The translations under genes were made by a program, and so were the position numbers. Shown piece by piece: positions 54,420-64,000 of a DNA stretch of 64,000 nt. How positions within the stretch are numbered: position 1 is the stretch's first letter; every line of letters begins with the position of its first letter. Under the pieces are notes generated by a model. It did no database searches, was not told the origin of the DNA, and worked only from the letters and a program-made list of their open reading frames with translations. Source of the stretch: Primula veris (Eukaryota > Streptophyta > Magnoliopsida > Ericales > Primulaceae); NCBI GenBank assembly GCA_963682055.1, contig OY821741.1, positions 17,909,211 through 17,973,210 of the forward strand, given 5' to 3'.

Positions 54420-55735
54420 ATCTCCCCAAAATAAGCACAATCCATAGACCCAAAATCTCTACTTACCAAGTCCACCATTGTCCAAAAAAAATAGTCTACA
54501 AATTTGTATAGCAAGTTGGACTTTCCTTGGGCATAATTTATAAATTCAACTATCTTTTTGGATGGAAGGAGTAATTAATAAGAACAAATCCAAGTACTTT
54601 TCTACCCGAATGTCTCGACTAAACATGCTCAAATTATAAACCTAAGGGACCAAATAAAAATAAATCCAGCACTACATGGTAAATTAAGTGTCACTAATCA
54701 ACTACGAAGAATTACACTTTTTTTGTACTTCAAAACTAACCATACATCAACCGATTCTACAAATAACAATATACTACAAAACCAAGGAAATGCCAACTTA
54801 CCAAGTCCAGCATTGTCGCCACCAATAAGCACGATGCGCAGACCCGAAATGGAAAGCTTACCGAGAACCTGAGAGACAGTAAAAGCCAAAACAGGCTTAG
54901 AATCCTCAATCTGCTTCCCTATCTCTATCTCCGTATTCAACGGATTTGTAGTCGTTATCACCGCCCCTATTATTCATCATTATAATCATACATTTACAAA
55001 TACACTTACTTATTAGAAGTTAGAATTGAAAGATATAGAGTGACTTTCTTTTTCTTCTTCTTCTTCTTCTTCTTCTTAACTTTTTTGCTAAAAAAAATAT
55101 ATCAGGTTTGGTTTGTCATTTTTTTTTAGCTTTTACTAAAAAGCTAGATTTTCGGTTACAAAAACAAAAGGTACTTTAGAGATTTTTTTTAGCTTTTCCA
55201 CACAAAAGATTATCAAAAACTGAAACTTTTTGAAAAAAATTGTTTGTATATTTATAAATCACTTATAAATTGATTTAATAGTAAAAATAAGTTATAAGCC
55301 AGTTATAAGTTAAAAAACCAATGCACCTGTGTACGATAGATCTGCCCCCTTTTTCTTTTGAATTCTCCATGATCCTTACACAATTAATTTGACTAAGAAA
55401 ACCTTAACCCAAAAAAGAAAAGAAACTTCTGACTTTAAGAACCCTAGATCTAGAAAAACGTTATCGAGAAAGACTCTGAAATAATCGAGAGATCAAAAGA
55501 TATGACTATGAAAGACCTAGATCTAGAAAGAAGAAGCGAGATTTGTTGAAACGGATAAGATATGATGATAAAACATAAAAAAAGGAGATAACGGACGTTT
55601 TACCTTATAACTGGGGGTGAGAGAGATGAACACAGACGATGAAAGAGATGATGAGATGAGGGAGACGGCGTCTTCTTCTTCTCTCTCTCTCTGTTTTTGT
55701 TTTGGAGCTTATACTAAGTCCAAGTGTAACCCTAT
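54420..55735 (-). pseudogene. Possible captured gene fragment inside the CACTA element
   Basis: On the minus strand, 55735 down to 55600 looks like a 5' leader (CT-rich, ending CAGTTATAAG|GTAAAAC). A short exon-like frame at 54961-54805 (ITTTNPLNTEIEIG, then SGLRIVLIGGDNAGL) ends in GGACTTG|GTAAGT. A second, diverged copy of that exon end (GACAATGGTGGACTTG|GTAAGT) occurs near 54468. The source gene was not identified; a small-GTPase-like VLIGGDNAG is only suggestive. Confidence 0.4.
55045..55078. repeat. (TTC)n microsatellite
   Basis: About nine TTC units followed by AACTTTTTTG; a second CT/TTC-rich run lies at 55670-55695. Confidence 0.9.
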
Positions 55736-56127
55736 CTATTTTTAAACCCCACTTCTTTTATTTTGTTTCATTTTACTACACAATATTTTGTTTTCTAATT
55801 TGTAACTATTTATCCATTGGTCCTTCTTTAATGCATATTGACAGATTCAAACCAATATAGGTCACAAATATGACCATTTTACTCTAATTTCCAAATATGA
55901 TTTTATTTTAAAATTTCATTTTATTTGATACTATTGGCCCGATACAACTAACTTTTAGAGGGAGTCAACAACTTTTTTAACCGTTTTTTGCTCAGTTGAA
56001 CTAACAACCAATTAAATTAGTTAATAAATATTAAAAATATAAAATTTAGTTAGTAAATCAATTGGTATTTACTAACTAACAAATAAGTTAGAATTTTTAG
56101 TTAGTATAACATCATTTTCTTGTACAA

Positions 56128-56625
56128 TATATATAAACTACCCAAACATTTAGTTTGGACAAGTCTGCCCGATTAACAGCCACTTAATTTTCTAGCTAAA
56201 TAATTTGGTCCTTTTAAGGTGTGTTTACAACCCTCAAAACTCATAAGAAAATGAATTTATTGTGTTTAATTGCATAAGAAAACCAATAAAAAAAACAAAA
56301 AAAAATGAGGAAATAAATTGTGTATAAAATAAAAACAAATGGGAAAAATGTTACTAGCTCCCTCTTATTTTCATTTTTTTTTTCCTTTTCTCTAAGTTTC
56401 CCAATATTTCAAACACATGGGCGAAAAACGATTTTAGTTTTTTTTTTTTTAAAGATTTTCTGGGTTGCAAAGACAATTAGGTCAAGTACAAAATGTTACA
56501 ACAACAATCATGTCAACTCAAACTTCCTGTTTTTTTTTATTGGTAGTACAATTCTTGGAAGAAAAGAACATCTTCACACTTCGGAGAAAACAGGACAAAT
56601 AAATAACAAAACAAGAATTACAATA
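56128..56625. other. 3' flank of GST gene
   Basis: AT-rich; 56525-56625 is the presumed GST 3' UTR and is similar to 8550-8660. Confidence 0.45.
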
Positions 56626-57954
56626 CTAATTGGAAGGAGCTTGAGCTTTAGCCTTGGCTTGCATCATCTTAGCTGCCTCCACGAGTTTATCCGTTGCCGG
56701 AATCGCACTTTCCACAACTTCATGAGCCAAAAATTTGTCAGCCCATTTTGCGATATTTGGTGTTTTTGTTTCGTCGATCAATTTTACTCCTCCCATTACC
56801 TCAGAAGCCTTTAGCCACCCCAAAATGCTCCCAATAGCTATATCAATGTAACCGATGCTTTCCCCTCCGAAGAAGTCACCCCCTTTGTTGCACTTGATAA
56901 ATGCATCCTCGAACAACACAAGACCTTCCTCGAACTTCTCCTTTGCTGCGAGCTTGGCATCGTCTCCCTCTGCTATTCTCATATCCCTCATCGAGAGAAA
57001 CCACTGCATTGAATAACATTTAATTATCAATTAAATTAAGAGTAGTAGTGGCTTTATCATTTCGATATCGTGTTATCGTGTTTTATGTCCATCACTTCCT
57101 AATTTAGATTTGATTCTGAGAAGGTGAATTTATAATCAACCAAATGCAAAGTTGGCAGTTGTGAAAAGTCTATAAATTAAAAGTGGTAAATATTAAGAGG
57201 TACAATCTATAATCAACCAAATGCAATTGTTCAGATGACAATTATGTACGGGACCAGGCTCTATTACTTAGAAATCATGAGATTCTGCACACTGAAAAGA
57301 TAATTTCTTTGGTCAGAAACCAAAAATTCGAGACCGGAGACACCAATATTCTATATAGTTTTTTTCATACCCTCAATGAGTTTTTGTTCGTTCGTAACAT
57401 TGCGGGCCTCAACACTAAGTTTTGAAAATTTTATCGAAATTAAAAAATAATAATATTTTTTCCACATTTTTTTTATATTAAATGGTGACCACAGCCATCT
57501 GCATCCAACTAGCTAGTTCCTTCCATGTGAAGAGATAAAGGCTACCAAGTAATTCCATTTTAGCAATTTTGTTTGGACCCCAAGAATCTCATTTTTACCT
57601 ACTACTAAAGGTTTCGCAATAAAATAAAAACATTACCTTATCATCAACATAGGCAGCCCAAAAGCGAGCAACAGCACGATCATAGGGATCGGACGGGAGA
57701 ATAGAGGGACCAGAGCTCCACACTTCATCGATATATTGTACAATAATCATCGACTCACAAATGGGCTTATCTTCATGGATAAGTACCGGAATTTTCTTGT
57801 ATACAGGGTTAGATTTCAGAAGAAGCTCACTTTTAACACCAAATTTTTCCTCATGAAAATCATACTTGACTGATTTCAGATTAAGTGCTATTTGGACCCT
57901 GTTAACAAATGGACTTATGACTGACCCTAAAAGCTTAACATCACTAGCTGCCAT
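56626..57954 (-). CDS. Tau-class glutathione S-transferase
   Basis: Two exons: 57954-57637 (106 codons) and 57003-56626, split by a 633-bp GT-AG intron at phase 0 after the VDDK block, the usual tau-class position; 231 residues. Conjugates glutathione to electrophiles in the cytosol. The N-terminal thioredoxin fold has [12 protein letters not shown], whose Ser14 is the expected catalytic residue (Val replaces the common Trp two residues before it). KKIPVLIH (cis-Pro loop) and [11 protein letters not shown] bind glutathione; Gln replaces the more usual Glu. The C-terminal helical domain has [16 protein letters not shown] and [12 protein letters not shown]. No stops; probably functional. Its exon 2 duplicate lies at 8662-9033. 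Confidence 0.93.
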
Positions 57955-58022
57955 GGTTGTTTATAGAGATATGACTGGTAAATATTGGTTTGATATGAGA
58001 TTTTGAAGAGGATATGTTGGTG

Positions 58023-58030
58023 TATATATA
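58023..58030 (-). promoter_or_regulatory. TATA box of GST gene
   Basis: CTATATATACA on the minus strand about 70 bases before the ATG at 57954. Confidence 0.65.
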
Positions 58031-58267
58031 GAAGGAAAATTGATATTGAGAAAGTACTAGAAGTACTTAGAAGGGATGGTGTAAATAGAAGATTGAATTG
58101 GTAACAAAGATGAAAAGGACCGTTTCATCATTCAACTGGTCATATGGATTGTAGCTTGTCACGTGTACCTCAACTAAAGGATTGGTGGTTTATTCAGGAA
58201 ACCAAATTAAACTTTACCTTTTGCCACATTAAATTTTCATAAAATAGAATTATAGAATGGTAGAATT

Positions 58268-58443
58268 TAGGGGTGGGTAAAAAATCCGCAAACCCGTCCC
58301 GTAACCCAATCCGTGCGGATTGGGGCGGATTGGGTGTCAAAAAAAGTTAAATCCGCCCCGCCCCAATCCGTAAAAAAATTCATGGGTTGAGTTAGGGTTG
58401 GGGTTTCCAAACCGGGGGTTAATCCACCTCAACCCGTTTCAAT

Positions 58444-58491
<48 letters not shown>

Positions 58492-59205
58492 TTTCTCAAG
58501 ATCTTTTTTAATAAGAGTTTCTATATTATAATAGTATTGATTTAAGAAAAATTATATATATAGACAAAAAATCTTTGGATTGTCCAAACTTAAGCTTAAT
58601 GATTTGATTGATATATTGTCTTATAAATTCAATGTATTATCTCGTACTTACAAAAAGAAAGAATTTTTAATCTGGGTCTAGGTAGTATGGGTGGTTAATT
58701 TATTTTTAAAAACTTTATTTGTAATTGAAGTATAGTCAAATATGAAGTTATAAAAAGTTATTACGAAATCTGTAGCTATTGAACTTGTGGATTCAATTAG
58801 CTATTGAACTTTATTTTGATTATGTTGATGAATAACAATTTGTTTTGTTTTGTTTTGTTTTAGTTTTGTTATTTGTTCCGAACATTCTAAACGTATTTTG
58901 GTTGGCTTTTAGTTTATATTTCTATTTGAATTTTTTTTTTTTAAATATTTAGGTAAATTATGCGAAATAATGAAAAATTAATGACTAAAATGAAAATTCA
59001 AGAAACAACCCGCACCCAATCCGCCCCGCTTGATAATGGGTTGGGTTGGGTTGGGTTGGAGTTTTAATTATAATGGGTTGGGTTGGGTTGGGTTGGGTTG
59101 GGATTTGAATTTCACTAATCCGCCCCAATCCGTCCCGCCATTTATTTTACGGGGCAGGTTAGGATTGAGACCAATCCGCCCCAATCCGCCCCGTGCCCAC
59201 CCCTA
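58268..59205. mobile_element. hAT-type MITE with 8-bp target duplication
   Basis: 938 bp, ends TAGGGGTGGG...CCCACCCCTA, flanked by a perfect 8-bp duplication GTAGAATT (58260-58267 and 59206-59213), the hAT hallmark. Subterminal regions are full of direct and inverted AATCCGCCCC / GGGGCGGATT motifs. The interior is AT-rich with a (TA)n run (58448-58489) and (GGTTG)n runs (59035-59101). No coding frame. Confidence 0.9.
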
Positions 59206-59213
59206 GTAGAATT

Positions 59214-60070
59214 TACAATATGGTAACTTTTTTTTTCATGTATACGTGATATTTGCCTATTTTGGTTGAAAGAAAGTGCGATATAAAATTCTTCTTCATA
59301 TTTTATTTTTTGTCCAAATATTTTACCCTTATAATTTGTCCCATTTCCTGCCTATTTAATTATTTTCGTTCAAATTTTAATTGTTCATAACTTATTTGGC
59401 AAGTTATGAGCTTCTATAATATGTTATTATGCAAATATCATAACATTTTAGCATAATATTGGTTTCGACCATTTTTTTAAAATTTAATGTTTAATTTACA
59501 CTATCTTTTATATTTTTTTCAAAATAACTTGTAAGTGACTTTTATCTTGAAAATTACTATTGTAATGCATTGATACAATCTAATTGTAATTGTAAAAAAA
59601 ATTCAATTTTTGTAAACAAATATTTTGGATTAAATAGGTAATGGGGCATGAAATCTGATAGAGAATATGGATAGAATATTTGGCCTCCCAAATTTTACAT
59701 TTTATATGCACTCGGGGAACCAGATACAATACAAAATGGGCTATAGTATCCCTATATTACGATAAACAAAAAAAAAAAAAATTATGTGTATTTTATTAAA
59801 AATTTAAGGATTCTGTATTTTTAACACCCAATAGTTACAAATTAAGTAGTGTATATACATATAAATATATAATTCAGCCGAGTCTAAATCCTTATTCTTC
59901 CACTGCATACACTTTCAAATGTTCAACAATCTTTACATGAATATATTATTTTAAAAATTAAGATAGGATTAATATCAAGAGCCACGTAATCCACGACGCA
60001 AGTTGTCAAAATTGATAACATTAATAGTTGATGCAAGCTTGGATTACTTTTAGGCTTGATAATATATTAT
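59214..60070. other. Intergenic, no gene recognised
   Basis: AT-rich. 59636-59770 has slightly higher complexity but no assignable frame. Confidence 0.4.
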
Positions 60071-60286
60071 TACTTTATTCGTTTTTATTTAATTATTAAT
60101 TATAAAATTATATGCAATTTTAACCGATTAATAATTTGTATTAAAATTGTTAAAATGATTTTTTTTTAAATCTAATCATAAAATTTAACATTTGAACTAT
60201 ATGGTCAATTTTTAAAAATTTTCATTCCGACAATTTTAATACAAATTATTAATCGGTCAAAATTACTGACAATTAAATATAAAATA
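60071..60286. mobile_element. Diverged hairpin MITE related to 32728-32962
   Basis: It shares TTTTTATTTAATT, AAATCTAATCATAAAATTT, AACATTTGAACTATATG and TTCATTCCGACAATTTTAAT with the Stowaway-like copy. The CTCCCTCCGT end is degraded. Perfect 27-bp arms at 60124-60150 and 60230-60256 would fold into a long hairpin. Confidence 0.75.
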
Positions 60287-60780
60287 CCGGCTGCAGCCTA
60301 TAAATTATAAAGAAATTATATATCTATAATTTTTTGCACTTGTGTGCGAAACGATCCAATTTTGTCTACATATAATATTGTTCACGGGGTCCATATAATT
60401 AATCGTGAGGGCGAATAAACCTATGCATTTTGCCTGTGCTACGTCATCGCTTACGTAAGTTTTGTTGTACCATATATATATATATATATGTAGCCAAGGA
60501 CCATGGGCTATAAAATATTAAGTTTTCTATCAAATACAACTTTTCTGAAAGAATGTGATATATATATATCTAGCTATGCTCCCAATAATTTCATTCTTGA
60601 TGGATGATAAAGTCATCAAATTGTGTTTGTATTACTGTTTTTTAGTTAATTAATTGTCATTAAAACATCACTTTGATGATCAAAGGTTAGGAAACTAAAT
60701 GGTACCGTGTAGAAATCGATCAATCTCAGTATGTGATTGATCGATATATGTATATATATATATGCGTATATTAGGGCAAA
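60287..60780. other. Intergenic with (TA)n runs
   Basis: (TA)n at about 60473-60489 and 60745-60762; no gene seen. Confidence 0.4.
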
Positions 60781-61048
60781 ATATAGAGAGAGAGATTGAA
60801 ATTAAATGAATTTTTCTGTATATTATTAATAACTGAGAAACTATATATATATATATATAGTTTCTCTAAATTACAAAATGGTCACACAAGTTACAAAGTT
60901 TGCTCAATTGGTCTGTCAAAGTCCAAATTACACAGTTTATAAAAGATTACAAATCAGTCCTTTAATTATACAATGTTACAGATAAAACTAATTACATACA
61001 ACTCTTATACTTTATAAAAGATTACAAATCAGTCCTTTATTCTTAATA
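60780..61048 (-). repeat. Probable 3' LTR of copia element (outer edge uncertain)
   Basis: On the minus strand, the polypurine tract TTGAGGGAGGCG (61060-61049) is followed by TATTAAGAATAAAGGACTG, a common copia LTR start with the second base changed from G. The outer edge cannot be set without the other LTR. Internal repeats ATTACAAATCAGTCCTTTA occur twice. Confidence 0.5.
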
Positions 61049-61056
61049 CGCCTCCC

Positions 61057-64000
61057 TCAAGATGGAGAATGAATTGACAAAATACCCATCTTGACAAGTA
61101 AATGCTTAAAACAAGCTTCACCAACTGCTTTAGTAAACAAATCTGCCACATTATCATTAGTATGAACATGTAATGGATGTATTACTTTCTGAATTATCAA
61201 ATCCCTAATAAAATGGCAATCCACCTCAATGTGCTTAGTTCTTTCATGAAAAACAGGATTATAAGCTAAAGCTATAGCACTCTTACTATCTGTAAATAAA
61301 GCCACTGATTTTTCATCTTTAAAACCTAAATCTTGAACCAACTGTTTTAACCAAATGATTTCAGAACATGTAATAGCTAAAGCTCTGTATTCAGCTTCAG
61401 CACTGCTTCTTGATACAACACTTTGTTTTTTACTTTTCCAAGAAATCAATGAATTACCCAGAAAAATACTAAAACCAGTAACAGACCTTCTTGTATCTAC
61501 ACAACCAGCCCAATCAGAATCACTATATGCCTTTAAAATAACATTAGAACTGGAAGAAAACAAAATACCTTGTGCTGGATCCTTTTTGATATATTTTAAG
61601 ACCCTTAGAGCTGCTGCATAATGAGCTTTGCTAGGAGCTGACAAGAATTGACTTAAAACATGTACTGAAAAACTAATATCTGGTCTAGTTATTGTTAAAT
61701 ATAATAACTTCCCAATCAATTTCCTATATAAAGTAATATCATGAATTTTATCATCATCTCTACAACTAAATTTCTGTTTAGTGTCCATTGGAAAATTACT
61801 AGGTTTTGAAGCTAAAAGACCTGTCTCAGCAAGTATTTCTAAGGCATATTTTCTTTGATTAATGTGAATCCCATCTTTATTTCTGGCCACCTCTAATCCT
61901 AGAAAAAATTTTAAAGGACCCAAATCCTTTAACTTAAACTGTGTGTTAAGAAAGCTCTTTACCTCATTAATCAAGTTTGAACAAGAACTACCTAAAATAA
62001 TATCATCTACATAAACCAATAAGGCCAGAAACTTATCATTTTTATTAATAGTAAACAAAGAATAATCTGCAGAAGATTGAACAAACCCAAAAGAAATTAA
62101 AGAAGTACTTAATTTTGAAAACCATTGCCTTGATGCTTGTTTCAAACCATATAATGATTTTTGCAACTTACAAACTAAACTACTGTCCTTTTGTACAAAC
62201 CCAGGTGGAGGTATCATATAAACTTCTTCATCAAGATTACCATGTAAAAAAGCATTATTAACATCAACCTGTGTTAAAAACCAATTCTGAGATGCTGCTA
62301 TTGCTAAAAAACACCTAACTGTTGTCATTTTTGCTACAGGTGAAAAAGTAGCTTCAAAATCAATACCTTCTAATTGATTATAGCCTTTGGCAACTAACCT
62401 AGCTTTATATCTTTCTATTGTACCATCAGCTTTGTACTTAACCCTATAGACCCACTTACAACCAATTGGTTGTTTTCCTAAGGGTAACTCAGTCAAAACC
62501 CATGTTTTATTAAGTTCTAAAGCCTTAACCTCTTCTTCCATAGCATGTACCCATAAAAGATCATTGCTAGCCTGTTTATAAGTAGTAGGTTCAACAATAG
62601 AGGAAACAGATAAACAAAAATTCCTGTGTTTTTCTGATATTTTATCATAAGCAATATAAGATGATATATCATAAGGTACTCTTTTCTTATCAATAGATAA
62701 AACTGTATTAATATTACAGTGAAAATCTTTTAAAAACTGGGGTGCAGAAACCTTTCTAACTGATTTTCTATTTAAACAGGTTATATCAGTATTAATATGG
62801 TCATTACTACTTGTAGGCTGTTTGTTGGTATTAATATTGATTGGTTCATCAATAATATCAGAATCTTTAGTAATAATATTTTCATTCTTTTGAAAAGGAA
62901 AAAATTCCTCATAAAAAAACACATCTCTAGACAGAAAAACATCATTAGTGTTAATATCAACAAGTTTATAACCTTTAGTACTAGTTCCATAACCAATAAA
63001 CACACATTTTCTTCCCTTAGCATCAAATTTATTCCTATTTCTAGCCAAAGTAGTAGCATAACTCAAACAACCAAAAACTTTTAAATGACTATAAACAGGT
63101 TTCTTATTGTAAAGCATTTCATAAGGACTTTTATTATTCAGCAAAGGAGATGGTGTTCTATTGATTAGATATGCTGCAGTTAAAACACAATCACCCCAAA
63201 ACCTTAAAGGTAAAAAAGACTGAAATCTAAGAGCTCTAGCCATGTTTAAAAGATGTTGATGTTTCCTTTCTACTATTCCATTCTGTTGTGGTGTTTCAAC
63301 ACAACTAGTTTGATGAATAATACCATTTTGAGCATAAAAATTAAGCAAATTAAACTCAGTACCATTATCACTCCTTAATGTCTTAATACTATAATAAAAT
63401 TGATTTTCAACCATCTTATAAAAATTTGGTAATATAATAGCAGTTTCAGACTTATGTTTTAATAGAAAAATCCATGTACATCTTGTAAAATCATCTACAA
63501 TAGTAAGAAAATAATGAAAACCATTATAAGTAGCAGTAGCATAAGGACCCCAGATATCACAATGTATTAGTTCAAAAATATGTGCAGCACTATTATTCTT
63601 TAAAGGAAAACTCAATCTATGTTGTTTTGCCAAATGACAAACATCACAAGGATTACAATTCTGGGTAGTAAACTTGACTTTTACATCATTGGAAATCAAA
63701 CTTAACACTTGAATAGAAGGATGACCTAACCTAAGATGCCAAATATTAGGCTTATTCTGTAAAACACTACCATTATAGCTACCACTTCCAATTCTCTTGA
63801 AAACATATAGACCATTCTTTGCCTCAGCCCTACCAATCATCCTCAAAGAGGCCTGGTCCTGAATATAACAGGATTGTGAATCAAAAACAACAGATAAAGA
63901 AGAATCCCTAGTTATTTTACTAACAGATACTAAATTAAACCCAAAAGAAGGCACACATAGAGCATTATGCAAAGTAATTCCATTCCTAAAAATTACAGTA
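61057..64000 (-). CDS. Ty1/copia pol: integrase, RT, RNase H (5' end outside window)
   Basis: Open from the window edge to a stop at 61057, over 970 residues and without internal stops. The visible part starts late in the protease/pre-integrase linker (LHNALCVPSFGFNLVSVSK). GAG-pre-integrase domain: WHLRLGHPS, CDVCHLAKQ. Integrase: HCDIWGPY, LRSDNGTEF and QQNGIVERKHQH, all three acidic residues present. RT: WVYRVKYKADGTIERYKARLVAKGY block, TQVDVNNAFLHG and YVDDIILGSS. RNase H: AYSDSDWAGC, SSAEAEYRAL, FTDSKSA, NVADLFTKA. It looks coding-competent and is the best-preserved retrotransposon pol in the window. Confidence 0.92.
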   Translation of the reverse strand, partial: TVIFRNGITLHNALCVPSFGFNLVSVSKITRDSSLSVVFDSQSCYIQDQASLRMIGRAEAKNGLYVFKRIGSGSYNGSVLQNKPNIWHLRLGHPSIQVLSLISNDVKVKFTTQNCNPCDVCHLAKQHRLSFPLKNNSAAHIFELIHCDIWGPYATATYNGFHYFLTIVDDFTRCTWIFLLKHKSETAIILPNFYKMVENQFYYSIKTLRSDNGTEFNLLNFYAQNGIIHQTSCVETPQQNGIVERKHQHLLNMARALRFQSFLPLRFWGDCVLTAAYLINRTPSPLLNNKSPYEMLYNKKPVYSHLKVFGCLSYATTLARNRNKFDAKGRKCVFIGYGTSTKGYKLVDINTNDVFLSRDVFFYEEFFPFQKNENIITKDSDIIDEPININTNKQPTSSNDHINTDITCLNRKSVRKVSAPQFLKDFHCNINTVLSIDKKRVPYDISSYIAYDKISEKHRNFCLSVSSIVEPTTYKQASNDLLWVHAMEEEVKALELNKTWVLTELPLGKQPIGCKWVYRVKYKADGTIERYKARLVAKGYNQLEGIDFEATFSPVAKMTTVRCFLAIAASQNWFLTQVDVNNAFLHGNLDEEVYMIPPPGFVQKDSSLVCKLQKSLYGLKQASRQWFSKLSTSLISFGFVQSSADYSLFTINKNDKFLALLVYVDDIILGSSCSNLINEVKSFLNTQFKLKDLGPLKFFLGLEVARNKDGIHINQRKYALEILAETGLLASKPSNFPMDTKQKFSCRDDDKIHDITLYRKLIGKLLYLTITRPDISFSVHVLSQFLSAPSKAHYAAALRVLKYIKKDPAQGILFSSSSNVILKAYSDSDWAGCVDTRRSVTGFSIFLGNSLISWKSKKQSVVSRSSAEAEYRALAITCSEIIWLKQLVQDLGFKDEKSVALFTDSKSAIALAYNPVFHERTKHIEVDCHFIRDLIIQKVIHPLHVHTNDNVADLFTKAVGEACFKHLLVKMGILSIHSPS

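Larger units (their letters stand above)
53255..56127. mobile_element. CACTA-like non-autonomous transposon
   Basis: Ends TACTACAAGAAAATTCTC (53255) and, on the other strand, TTGTACAAGAAAATGATG (56127), close to the CACTACAAGAAAA terminus of plant CACTA elements. Both subterminal regions (53275-53600 and 55970-56110) are packed with direct and inverted AACTAACTGA / CAGTTAGTAA motifs, as expected for transposase binding. No transposase frame. The 3-bp flanks do not match, so ends are slightly mutated or misplaced. Confidence 0.75.

Noticed and set aside
54698..54961. Small GTPase gene (VLIGGDNAGLGK as a P-loop)
   Set aside because: Spacing does not fit GxxxxGK[ST] and the match is too short; kept only as a possible captured fragment.
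61355..61621. Plus-strand frame within the copia pol
   Set aside because: Shadow of the minus-strand RNase H region.

Overview
The window is plant nuclear DNA, most likely from a eudicot. Evidence: a two-exon tau-class glutathione S-transferase gene, plant-type LTR retrotransposons (Ty3/gypsy Tat lineage and Ty1/copia), a MULE carrying a plant mobile domain gene, CACTA, hAT and Stowaway-like DNA elements, and AT-rich intergenic sequence. Almost everything is transposon-derived; only the GST gene at 56626-57954 looks like an ordinary host gene.

Layout. (1) 1-8194: minus-strand Tat Ty3/gypsy element, cut by the window start; one LTR at 7606-8194, decayed gag-pol, an open RNase H/aRNH/integrase frame, a hairpin-rich tandem array, and the tail of an antisense ORF. 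(2) 8195-12180: GST exon 2 pseudogene, LINE-type RNase H fragment, and a small deleted Tat derivative (LTR plus primer site, then tandem repeats). (3) 12529-17367: broken MULE transposase/OTU-like gene and a spliced plant mobile domain gene, both minus strand. (4) 18252-32028: nested and duplicated copia insertions. A decayed copia element with two identical 204-bp LTRs (19598-26831) sits exactly at the junction of a direct duplication of about 1.35 kb; next to it is a gag-only copia (26936-32023) with ACGTA target duplications. (5) 32728-32962: Stowaway-like MITE. (6) 34445-51425: complete 17-kb plus-strand Tat element with 527-bp LTRs and CTAAT target duplications. (7) 53255-56127: CACTA-like element with possible captured exons. 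(8) 56626-57954: GST gene. (9) 58268-59205: hAT MITE. (10) 60071-60286: hairpin MITE. (11) 60780-64000: copia element with an open pol, running off the window.

The most unusual system is in the 17-kb Tat element. Between pol and its 3' LTR it holds about 9.8 kb with eight antisense reading frames. Six have a plausible TATA box on the antisense strand just upstream of their start, and one (43624-46113) is spliced with a first exon coding only two residues. Most predicted products are coiled coils. Sense pol and the last antisense gene converge on a tandem array whose units form short hairpins. The related Tat element at 1-8194 has the same architecture with an unrelated repeat sequence, and in one array both stem arms change together. 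This suggests structured RNA, or a two-way 3'-end/terminator function, at the convergent junction.

All assignments come from reading motifs and hand alignment; no database search was run. Mismatch counts are by eye.
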